From assembly GCF_965638725.1 (NCBI RefSeq), contig NC_134961.1, positions 1,054,001 through 1,118,000 of the forward strand: 64,000 bases of DNA, written 5' to 3'. Positions 55,301-64,000 of this stretch are shown in pieces. The stretch is from Aptenodytes patagonicus (lineage: Eukaryota; Chordata; Aves; Sphenisciformes; Spheniscidae). A program made the position numbers and the translations under genes. Every line of letters begins with the position of its first letter. Positions within the stretch are counted from its first letter, which is position 1. The notes under the pieces are model-generated. The model worked only from the letters and a program-made list of their open reading frames with translations, searched no databases and was not told the origin of the DNA.

Positions 55301-56913
55301 GCAGCCAAAGGCAAAACATACGGTAGAACAGTAAGGCAAGAGCTTTGTCTTTTGCTACTGGAAAAAAATTTTTTCTTTGCTCGTATTGGAACAATGAACT
55401 ACTTAAAGCTGGTTGGATTTCTTTTTATGCTTGAAACCAAAAAGAGCATCTGTGACTGCGTACAGCTAGGCAAAGGTGAGAGTCTTTCAAAGCTGCTAAA
55501 CGATCCCAGGAACTCGGGTCCTCTCTACCACACATGCCAAAGCCTGAGGAATATAGGCTGAAGTTCAGGATATTGGAAGGCAGTATCCGCCAAATACTTC
55601 CCAATGTTATGTTTTATAGTGCTTCCATAACACAGAAGTTACGACTTTTCCGCTGAGGGTAAGCATTAAAGGTCAGCCTTGGGGGGAAGGGGAGAGATCG
55701 CTAAGCACAAAACTTTCATTCCAGCTTTAAAGACGTTTATGTGCCAAAGGAGAAAAATGCTCTCCAAATCTGTTTTTTAAAAAGTAAACCTGCCAGTTTT
55801 TACCACGATTAAGGAGCAAGGTGGATTAAAAACAACGCCAGTCGTTTGCAGTGTAGAGACAGGCTGTTGCTGAAAGCGTGTCCTTGCTCTGGGAAGCAGA
55901 AATACCCTGAGTGGATGGAGGCGTGTTCTGCCGCAGGCTTCATACCATTGCATCAGTCTGAGCTCGCCAGTCAGCTGTGGGAGGACGGGGAGGACTGGAC
56001 TTTGTGTTCTCTGTGTGCAAAGAAAGCTCGAGGGGGATTCGGGGGTCTTGTTATTGACAGTTTTACTGTAGAAAGAGCAGATTAGCAAAGAGGTCTCCTT
56101 TGTTCTTGCTGTAGCCGCTTCTCAGAGGGACAAACAACTTCTCAGGACCTGTTTATATAGGAAAATTATGCTCGTTGCTGCCAGAAAGGTTCCTTATCTG
56201 GGCACTTGTTCTGCAATACTTGTAGCCTTTTTCATTCTAGCCCGAGTTCGTTTTCTCCTTGATACTGTTTGTCTGAGCATTGCATGAGGATTACTTGAGG
56301 CAGGCTCCTGGTATGGTTTCGCACTGCTTTGCTCTAAGGGGTCACGACATGCCCATGAAACAGGAAGACAGATTGTTCCAGGGACCACCAATACAGCTTT
56401 TTTTTCTGTAAAGTCATGGCTGGCGGTGGTCAAGTTGACAACTTGGTTTTAGTAGCAGACTCCCGATTCCAAGTGCTTGTTTCCAAAGCCTGTGGGGTCC
56501 CTGACTTGATTGTGCAGCGTGAGACTTCCCTCGCCAGTTGGAGGGCTGGGGAGAGGGGAAGGGAACGGTGGTACCTGGGCTCGCAGTCATCTTTTCCACT
56601 TCTGGGGTCCGGGTTCTCCAGTGCTTTCACTGCAAGTGGTCCAGTACTGTGGCTCGCTGCCAGGTGCGGCCCTGTACGCAAGGATGCAGGCAAAACCAGC
56701 TGCCTTGACTTGACCATTCCCCGTCTAAAATAACCCTCTCGCTTCGTCAGGGGTGCTGGCTACTGGTGGGAGATGTATCTGACTGCAGCCCTTTGCTGTT
56801 TGTGTCCAGGTGGCAGGGCCACGGCTAGCGCTGACGCAGGCGGGGATAGGCCTGAGGCTGAGGAGAACAAGGAGGGATTCCTTTCCAAACTTAAGAAAAT
56901 GTTTAGCTCCTGA
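46330..56913 (+). CDS. DNAJA3: DNAJA3 / Tid1, mitochondrial DnaJ (Hsp40) co-chaperone, long isoform
   Basis: A type I J protein that stimulates mitochondrial Hsp70 and is needed for mtDNA maintenance and protein folding. Eleven coding exons: 46330-46525, 46705-46832, 47390-47473, 48235-48441, 49538-49690, 51105-51252, 52079-52143, 53067-53195, 53650-53765, 54500-54597 and 56810-56913. They join in phase to 1428 nt, 475 aa (human 480). The first 65 residues, exon 1, are Arg/Ala-rich with no acidic patch, fitting a mitochondrial presequence. The J domain starts at about residue 85 with HPD at 114-116. A Gly/Phe-rich linker follows, then four CxxCxGxG zinc repeats at 231-291 ([32 protein letters not shown]) and the substrate-binding C-terminal domain. 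The protein ends SKLKKMFSS. The start is ATG in AAGATGGCGG context. Intron 2 uses a GC donor. Confidence 0.97.
46833..46838 (+). other. DNAJA3: Non-canonical GC splice donor of DNAJA3 intron 2
   Basis: Exon 2 must end at TACTACCAG, since exon 3 resumes in phase 0 with CTGGCAAAG ([11 protein letters not shown]). The intron begins GCACGT rather than GT. The nearest GT, four bases on, would break the frame, also with the only other AG upstream of exon 3. GC-AG introns are a known minor class of U2 introns. Confidence 0.8.
46848..46957. repeat. G-rich minisatellite at the start of DNAJA3 intron 2
   Basis: About six tandem units of ACCCTGCCGGGGGGG with variable G-run length, starting some 15 bases after the GC donor. 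Many runs of five to nine G on the sense strand make G-quadruplex formation in the pre-mRNA plausible. Confidence 0.85.
50073..50486 (+). mobile_element. CR1 LINE fragment, 3' end (DNAJA3 intron 5)
   Basis: About 415 bases with the CR1 reverse-transcriptase C-terminus ([40 protein letters not shown]) and the 3' UTR ending in ATTCTATGATTCTATGATG. It differs clearly from the copies at 38.2 and 45.4 kb ([18 protein letters not shown] against [18 protein letters not shown]), so it belongs to another, probably older, CR1 subfamily. Confidence 0.93.
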
Positions 56914-58722
56914 CACCCCATCCGAGGTAGGAGGCCTCTTGTGTTTTATTGTCGTCTTTCCCCCACACTAAGCAGAATTTGCACTTCTTGGGAGGTAGAA
57001 GCAGCAAAAGCACAGCATTGCTTCTCGCTTAGCCTCAGGCCTTCCAGCCACTGGTGTGAAAAGCCCTAGCTGTCCCCTGTGACCTGCAGCAAAAAGCCAG
57101 GGACTAAATTGCATTGTTGCTCCAGCAAAAACGCTGGGTACATCTTCAGGGAGGTTGCTGGCCTCCCCTGCAGCTCTGCTTCCTTGTCCACTCAGTGGCT
57201 GTACCCGATTGAAAGCACCGAGGGTGTTCCCGTTAGCTGGTAAAGCTGGGATCGGGCAGTTCTACTGCCACCGCAAAGCCCGGCCTTGCCGGGAGGCGCA
57301 GGTAGGCCTGCAGAGCCTCTGGTGCCGGTACGCTCAGGCTGGACTCGCCCCTACCACAGGCTTACAGCACCAGGAGGGAATCGGTCTTTGTCGTAAAGCA
57401 CAGCAAAGCCCCCGCCAGACAAATGAGTACAGCGTTATAACTCAGGGTGCCATTTAGTTGGTGTTGGCCTGCTGCGAGGGAGCGCTCCGGACTTGAAATC
57501 AGCTATGGCAGACTGTGCTGTCTTGGATTCCGGGGGCTCGGCTTCCTGTCACCGCAGGCTTCAAACTTGTCTCTTCTGCGTGGCTGACAAAGCCTGACGG
57601 TGGGGAGGTGCTCTGGCGCCTGCGCTCGCAAAGCAGGGTGCAGGGGCTGCTGCGCGCCTTAGGCCGACGCGGTCAGGAAACGCTAAACTTTTCTCTTGCT
57701 TCAACCACAGGGAAGCGTTCTACTGGAAACTAAGAGCCAGCCGCAGCAGGTCATCTTTGCAGTCGGGGATGAATCTTTCTGGCAGCGGGCTCTGGAGAGC
57801 GAAGGATGTCAGTCAGCAGCACAGCGAGAATCCCAGCTGGAGAGGATACAAACCACTGAGGCACCAACAAGCATCGTGATACAAAACCCACTCACCGTCC
57901 TAGGAAACGGTAATGAAGGAAAATGCCAGCTTTGCAGAAATGCGGCGCTCTCTTGAGGTTGTTCCACAGTCCCTACTGCTGCTGGGAGCTTATTTGGTAA
58001 AATTTAAAGTTGAAATATTACTTAGAATCCAAAAAAGTGGAAATGTGAAATAAAAATTGTCCTTCTAGCACAGAGTGGAGCAGTTTGCTGTATGGAGTCC
58101 AAGACGGCTGCTGCTCACTCAGGTGCCCTTCTGAATGCTAGATGTGCTTGGTGAACTTGTCACCGCTTATTTTCTCCTAGGAGACTCGGTGGGTCAGTGA
58201 GTTTGAACCCTGTCATCGCGACAGCCCCCCTAGCTGTCCTGCACATCTCTCTGAGTGGGAAGGCTCCCTGTGGCTGGGACTCGTCAGAGCCCAGCTGCCC
58301 TGGGGTTTCTTAGTCCTGCTGATTTCCTGCACAAAGAGCAGTGATGGGATCTGCCCTTTGCCTGAGGTTTCCCTCCCCCCCAATAACTAAAGTTACAACA
58401 CAAATGCTGTCGCTTCCGAATGGGTACAAGTTTATCACCGAGCCCTCTGCCAGTTTGGGACAAAGTCTTTTATTACATTAGCGCAACACCCGTAGCATAA
58501 ATGATTGGTCAAAGAGTCATCGTTCCCACATGTGTGAGAATACAAGTGAAGTGGATCACTCCTTCCGGGTGGAGTTGAGCTCTTGCAGTGAGTATGTCCA
58601 TGGTTACCGTAGCCCGCTGTTGTTAGTTATACTGTGCAGGTACCATCAGCCCACATACTACTAATCGACCAGTTAAACGAGGACATGTCGTAGTCTTGCC
58701 CTTCTTAATTTGCTGAAATAAA
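56914..58722 (+). other. DNAJA3: DNAJA3 3' region: 3' UTR, alternative last exon and two polyadenylation signals
   Basis: After the long-isoform stop, the sequence continues without another gene to two AATAAA signals, at 58049-58054 and 58717-58722. Between them and the main stop lies the alternative last coding exon at 57711. Apart from that exon I see only untranslated or intronic sequence. Confidence 0.65.
57711..57733 (+). CDS. DNAJA3: DNAJA3 alternative terminal exon (short isoform, tail KRSTGN)
   Basis: CTTCAACCACAG is a good acceptor. Exon 10 ends with a single G, which joins this exon as G-GG AAG CGT TCT ACT GGA AAC TAA, giving Gly-Lys-Arg-Ser-Thr-Gly-Asn-stop. That is the tail of the human short isoform Tid1-S as I remember it. 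The isoform would be 448 aa and lack the SKLKKMFSS end. The exact match of a six-residue tail and its phase make chance unlikely. Confidence 0.85.
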
Positions 58723-59082
58723 GCACGCGTTGCCTCCTGATTAAACTGTCTGTAAAGTGATTCTGTATCCATGTAAATAAGATTGACTTCATAAAGATAT
58801 TTAACACGTGCTGTGCCTCACTGCCTTGTCTATTCTTCCAACCTTGTCTGTTACCCCCTTTCCCTCCCCCAGTAACAGGAATGAAGGTCTTCTCTCGGAC
58901 AAGGAGAGGACGGGGCTAGATGGCTTGAGCATCTCTCTGGTGGCTGCAATTGACTTTAAGCACAGGCAGACTTCTAAATCCCAGAGCTCTTATCCGACCA
59001 GTACCTGAAGCATATGGTGGTGTGGGGGAAGGAGCTTTTTAAGCGAGTCTTAAACCCTGAGGTTGGACAGTCTTGCAGAATT

Positions 59083-59088
59083 TTTATT
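59083..59088 (-). promoter_or_regulatory. NMRAL1: Candidate NMRAL1 polyadenylation signal (AATAAA on minus strand)
   Basis: TTTATT on the + strand reads AATAAA on the minus strand, about 730 bases beyond the NMRAL1 stop. It faces the last DNAJA3 signal (58717) across only about 360 bases, so the two 3' UTRs nearly meet. Confidence 0.45.
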
Positions 59089-59817
59089 CGACTCACAGGG
59101 GCAGCGACTGAAATTAGCTCCAGGAGCCCAAAGGCCAGGCCAGAGCTGAGAGCTGTCCGAGGTGGGGAATTAGGTTCAGCTTTCAGGTTACACAGCACAG
59201 GACGTCACAGCACGGTCCCCTGTGCCAGGGTGGTGCTAACGCAGCGCTCGGTCTCGCCAGGCGTGCTGCTCTGCCCGCTGGCTCACCTGCGGTGCCTGAA
59301 CCTGCTCCATGGAGAAACCCCAGCGTTTTCTGTTTGCTTAGGAGCCTGCGCCGGTGCTGGTTGAGGACCGGCCGTGGGTACCTGCAGCGGCTGCAGAGAA
59401 GGCACTGCCCTTCGGGACCCAGAATTCAGCCCACTGAGGTGCTGCGTGCTCAGAGCTGCCTAGGAAAGAGGGTGATCCTGGGAAAACAAGCCGCCGCCGC
59501 CACCCTACAGACATGAAAACACCCAGAATCACTAAACAAACACCTCCCTGAAGATAGCGTGCAAAGGTAGCGCTTCTCCCGCCTGTCTGCCTGCAGCTGT
59601 ACAGCCTTTCCTCTTGCTCTAGTCTAAACAGTCTCAACCAAGTCACAGGAGAGCCCTGTGGCACACGCGTGGACCAAAGCTCTTCCCAGCTCTGGCAGGG
59701 TCAGCCTTTCGCCAGGGCGCTAGTGGAAAGGCAGCGCGGCTCAGCGCAGCTCACCTCCTTGGCCAGTTCCCGCTACCTTCTTGCAGAAGCTCGGGTAGAA
59801 GAGGAGGGAGGGAAGGG

Positions 59818-62800
59818 TCAGAAGGCGGCCTTACTGTCTGCCACCTGCTGATGGAAGGCGCGGGCCTTGGGGTTGAGGTTCATGTTCAGGTCCACGTCGC
59901 GGTCTGGCTTCAGGGCATAGAAACGGAACATAGCGGCCATTCCCTTGGCACCGGGGGAGCCACGTTTCACATACTCCTCTGGCGAGATCTGCGAAAAGAA
60001 TTGGGGGAAAAAAAACCAGTCTTGTCACAGGGCAGAGGCTGCTGGGGCACTCCCGTTGGACCATGCAGGGAAGCCAAAGAGGGCTGCATTAGAGCAGCCT
60101 GCCACGTTATTTCCACTGCTGAGGAGGGCTCTGCTGCTCTGCAAGTCATTTCGGTTGGATTTGCGTAAAGGAAGCAGCAGCCCTGCAGCATGACGGCAAG
60201 GCGGCGGAAAGCCTTCGCCAGAGCGTGCTGGTGGGAGGTGGGATGAAGCAGACCACTGTCTCTTGGTTGGTGCTGACCCAGGAGGTCCCCCCAGTCCACC
60301 CTTCCTCCAGGTGCAGCATGAGAAAGGGGGGGGGGTGGGGAAATCATGCCGCACAGGCGCTCAGGAGCTTGTTCTGGATCTGTCCCGAGCCAGCTGCCCC
60401 CCCCTGAAGCCGCAGCCACTGGCAGGGCAGTGCCGCTGAGCACCCTGCAGCCCTGCCTGGCAGGGAACGGCCCAACCTGCTTGGGGCCAGCACCCGACTC
60501 TGGCACACAGCCAGCCTGGGCACGGGCTCAGGCACACAACCCACTCTCCCCAGCAGCCGAAGCCCGGAACAGCTATGAGGGAGCCCTTCCCTGCACCGGG
60601 GTACGAGCCGTGGCTGAGGGGGTCTAGAAACACGGGCTTGGGGGATGTAAGAGAGCTCTGGAGAGCCCGAGCAACCCAGGCTGCCCCTTGTACCCCAGCA
60701 CCCACCCTCCCTGCCTGAATCAAAGGGTGGACCACCGTGCTTCTGCACTGTGCTGGGGCAGTCTTCTTCTGGGAAGAAGAGAGCTGCTTATTTGTCCCTG
60801 GCAGAGCAGAACCTGCAGAGAGCATCAGAGGTGCTTCGTTTCTACTGAAACGTGCTTTGTTCTCAAAGCAGAGAGCCACTGCACCCCTCATCCATTGTAC
60901 CGGCCGCCCGAGGGGAGCAGCACAGCCAAAGCACAAACACAAAATTAAAAAGTCACAGGGCACGGAGAGGCCAGGAGCACTGGGTGACACAGCAAGGCTC
61001 TCAGGGAAAGACCTGCTGAAGGGAGGGGCACGCGGCAAAGACCTGTTCTGTAGGTACGCAGCCCCACCAGCGACTGCTCGGCCCCTGGCTCTTCTGGAGA
61101 CCTCCCGCTTCAGTTATCCCTCAGAGCCAGGCACAGACCTGCCCGGGCGCACACGCGCGCTCCATGAGCATGCATCGTCTCAGTGACAACACCAACAAGG
61201 CAGTTTCGGTGCCAACGTGTGCTCCAGCCGCACGCAGCGGCAGCCGGACTAATCCTGGACACCAGCGCTAGGTTGTACCAAACCCGTACACCGAGCTACA
61301 GGGGCCCTCCACCCCGGCAGCTCCTGGCCTTGCTGCCGGGGCAGGACAGCACTCGTTTTGCCAGTGCTGTCCATGCTCAGCCCCCATACAGAGCCCCCTA
61401 CTATTCCAGACCAAGGGGAGAGGCCAGGCGTGCTGCCCCTCTGCTGCTGCCAAGCAGGGGTGCGCACCTGCAGCCAACAGCAGCCCGGCCTGGGCAGGGA
61501 CCTGCAGAGCGCCTAGCTGTTGGGAAGGCACCGGGATCGTCCCCCCGCCACCTGAAGGCGGGCTGCAGGGCCCTGAGCCAGCTTCCCCCCACCTCAAGAA
61601 CATCACGTACACCAAGGGATGCTTCCTACCTTGCTGGCTTCCACCGTCTTGCCCGTCTGCTGGGAGAGGACAGTGGCGTACTCTGCCTCGGTGAGCTTGC
61701 CAGTGCTGAGCCCGATCACTCGGCCTATGTACTCCTCCGGGGACTTCAGCAGGCAAAGCACAACAGGCCCAGTGTCCTCCACTGCCATCCCACCCATGAG
61801 GGTGTCCCCCATGGGCAGCACTGTATGGGAGAGATTGATCCTGGTCAGAGTGCAGCCCAGCTCTGAGGAGGTACAGCTGGAGTTTTCGGCACCCAGCCTC
61901 TGAACACGAGGTGAGGAAGAGCCGTGAGCAGTGCATCAGTGTGGCAAGCCACGAGAGCACCTGCAGGCCTGAGCTAAGAGACCGTGAGTGGCCAGAGCAG
62001 CACCGCGACTCACCCAGACCTGCAGCCCCACCTCTGACCTCCGACATCCCAACTGCAGGGAGCTGGGGTGTCCAGAGACACTCTGGGATCTGCAGAGCAG
62101 CCCTCAGCACCAGAAACAGGACTGGCATCTCACTTACTTATTTCTTGCAGGCCACCAAACAGGTCTGAAGGACCATAATGCAGCTGCAACTTGCTGTGGT
62201 CAAGCTGGCACAGGCCCCTTTTCCCCATCAGTCTGCAGTCCTGGTGGTTTCACTGCCCCTCAGTGAGACACTGCACAGCGGGAGCAGAAGAGAACTACAG
62301 GGCAGCGACCTGGAAAGCGAGAGGTCCTGTCTTACCCAGGACAAAGGTATCTCCCTGCGGGACCTTCTGCGGGTTGAAGACGGAGAGAAGTTCTCGAAGT
62401 AGAACGGCAGTCAGATGGTCGTGGTGGGAACACCAACTTTCTGGAAGTACTCCTCCACCACACCTTTGCCGTCAAAGTGGAGCACTTCCAGCCAGCCCCC
62501 CATCAGCTGCCTCACATTTTCCAGGCCTCGACGTGGCGCAGACCGAGGTGCTTCGACAGGTCAGCAAGCCGCTTTCCCTGGGCGAAGGGTGAAGCCGGCC
62601 ATGAAGAGGGGAATGGCTCCCTTGGGACACGTGGGGGCTTTCATCATCCCCACACATCCCCCCTTTCCCTTCATTGCACTGGGCAGGAAGGCAGGATCCA
62701 ACACATGCCAGCTGAGCAAGCTCCTCAGCATCTGGCACCCCGAGCCCTCAGCTGGAACCAGGGCTGAGCAGACCCAGCGAGCCCTGTGAGTTGCCCAGGT

Positions 62801-63704
62801 GGAGCCGAGTCCACTGCTTACACCATCCTACATTAGAAAGACCGCACACCCTCCAGCTTTGGTGCTAGCTCCTCCACCAAGCACACAAACACCAGCCCTA
62901 AAGATCTGCCGGGGCCAACATACCTGCCCTAACATATCTTTTGTTTGCTGCCATCCAGGCATGGCAATGGTGCCACCTTGCAAAATCTGTCCTGGGGTGA
63001 ACACCGCCCTTGGGGAAGGCCCTGGGATTTCTGATACCGCAGCACATTTTGGCCCCAAAGCTGCAAGTGCAGAGAACTACAGGACTGCAGGCAGCGACAG
63101 TCCTGGCTCAGATCCCAGAAGGCTCTGCGGAGCCGAGTCTTCCCAGCCCTGCTACTCTGACTCCCAGGCAGTGCCCTCCACCATGCCAGGTCTCGAGGCA
63201 TTTAACCACTTCCTGAAGGCACCACATCCTGGAGCCACCTGACTGCGAGGGAACAGGCGACAAGTTCTGGCTTTGCAAGAACTGGGACCTGGTTTGTTTG
63301 CGAGGCCTTGGGACTTTTCTGGACTGGCCACTTGAACCATCAGGGCTGGCAAGGCTGCACTAAAAGCTGTCCCATGACCCCCACCCCGATGCCACATGGC
63401 TGTCCCTTGATCACCCCCTCCCAGGCCATTCTGCACATGGTCCCAGTTAAAGCAAGCACCGGTACCTGCACGGTTTCTTTCTCTTTGCTGCAGTGCTTCC
63501 AGAAGTTGGTTACAACAAAGGCTCCATAAGCACCCGCCAAGGCCAGTTCCAGTGATGGCTCATCGTCCTGATCCGCCTTCACGACCTCAGCTCCCCTCTG
63601 CTTCAGTTCCTCGGCCTCCTTCTTCACAGGGCTCCGCATTACTGCACGGACGTTGAAGGTCCCCTCTTCTAGCAGAGCCTGGGCCACGTAGCCCCCCCGA
63701 GCCC
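59818..63704 (-). pseudogene. NMRAL1: NMRAL1 (NmrA-like / HSCARG NADPH sensor), exons 2-5; exon 3 disabled
   Basis: NMRAL1 is an atypical short-chain-dehydrogenase Rossmann protein that senses NADPH/NADP and regulates argininosuccinate synthetase and NF-kB in mammals. Recognisable exons: 63704-63466 (GARGGYVAQALLEEGTF, ADQDDEPSLELALAGAYGAF), 62577-62336, 61820-61630 (LPMGDTLMGGMAVEDTGPVV, IGLSTGKLTEAEYATVL) and 59988-59818 (ISPEEYVKRGSPGAKGMAAM, MFRFYALKPDRDVDLN, stop TGA). Exon 1, with the start and the first half of the nucleotide-binding motif, lies beyond the right edge. Exons 2, 4 and 5 are open and their splice sites intact. Exon 3 has about seven bases missing after LGLRHV, a TGA where family members have Arg before LPFYFEN, and one base missing after FENF. 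Skipping exon 3 does not restore the frame. Either this is a decayed copy, perhaps one of several avian paralogues, or the assembly is wrong here. Confidence 0.75.
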
Positions 63705-64000
63705 CTGTAGGTGCAGACCTGTTCAGAGCCCTGGCTTCCCGCAGGGCTCTGCTCGTAAAGGGAGCTGGGATGAGCTGGAACTGTGAGATGGAGCTGCTCG
63801 ACCCCACGCTCTCTCTGCGACACAAGGACCAAGTCCCTCCAGCCCGTCCTCCTACCAGCCCCACCGCCCGTTCCCTGCGCTGCTGCTCCAGCCAGGCAGG
63901 CGCTTTCCAGACCCCCTGAACCTCCACGGGGCCCCAGAGGCCGGGTGTTCTGGAAGCTGTCGGTGCCCCCGCCTTCTGCCCGCCGGGACCCGAAGCACCT
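63705..64000 (-). other. NMRAL1: Start of NMRAL1 intron 1 (exon 1 not in window)
   Basis: The sequence upstream of the exon 2 acceptor (CACCTACAG) has no methionine followed by the expected beta-strand and G-x-x-G start. Exon 1 must therefore lie to the right of this window. Confidence 0.6.

Noticed and set aside
57515-57733. 72-aa frame ending in KRSTGN as a separate small gene
   Set aside because: Only the last codons after the AG acceptor at 57710 are coding, as the alternative DNAJA3 exon. The rest is intron.
1-64000. A novel multi-gene system, bacterial-type operon or endogenous viral element
   Set aside because: All confident genes are well-known vertebrate genes in ancestral order. 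I saw no LTRs, gag, pol or env-like frames, and no capsid- or Polinton-like genes.

Overview
This window is vertebrate nuclear DNA, and almost certainly from a bird. Three LINE fragments of the CR1 (chicken repeat 1) family are present, two of them with the typical ATTCTATG-type 3' end. The DNA is very GC-rich with short introns, as on an avian microchromosome. The gene order matches human 16p13.3 (chicken chromosome 14 from memory of synteny): [GLIS2 3' end?] - PAM16 - CORO7 with VASN nested inside it - DNAJA3 - NMRAL1. All genes are intron-containing. I reconstructed exon boundaries by eye from splice sites, reading phase and remembered family protein sequence, without any alignment software.

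Layout: 1-845 looks like the 3' UTR of a + strand gene, GLIS2 by synteny, ending at an AATAAA. It converges on PAM16 (minus, 1538-3616, 5 exons, 126 aa). CORO7 (minus, 4222-44025, 28 coding exons, 923 aa) follows. Its 16.9 kb intron 9 contains VASN on the opposite strand, with a 5' UTR exon and promoter near 11 kb and a single coding exon at 16223-18244 (673 aa). CORO7 and DNAJA3 diverge from a 2.3 kb CpG-rich intergenic region that carries a well-preserved CR1 insertion. DNAJA3 (plus, 46330-56913, 11 coding exons, 475 aa) also keeps the alternative last exon (57711-57733) known from the human short Tid1 isoform. DNAJA3 converges on NMRAL1 (minus, exons 2-5 at 63704-59818, exon 1 outside the window). 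Exon 3 of NMRAL1 carries several disabling changes.

Functional themes: PAM16 (J-like subunit of the mitochondrial import motor) and DNAJA3 (mitochondrial J protein) both regulate mitochondrial Hsp70. Each has a perfect GCGCATGCGC NRF-1 palindrome just upstream of its start codon. CORO7 acts in Golgi-to-post-Golgi traffic, VASN is a membrane-bound TGF-beta trap, and NMRAL1 is an NADPH-sensing Rossmann protein.

I did not find a previously undescribed system. The best second-look items are a perfect 37-bp hairpin in a tiny CORO7 intron, the disabled NMRAL1 exon, a GC-AG intron in DNAJA3, conserved alternative splicing and read-through architecture, a two-codon uORF in VASN, and a CR1 in a divergent promoter.
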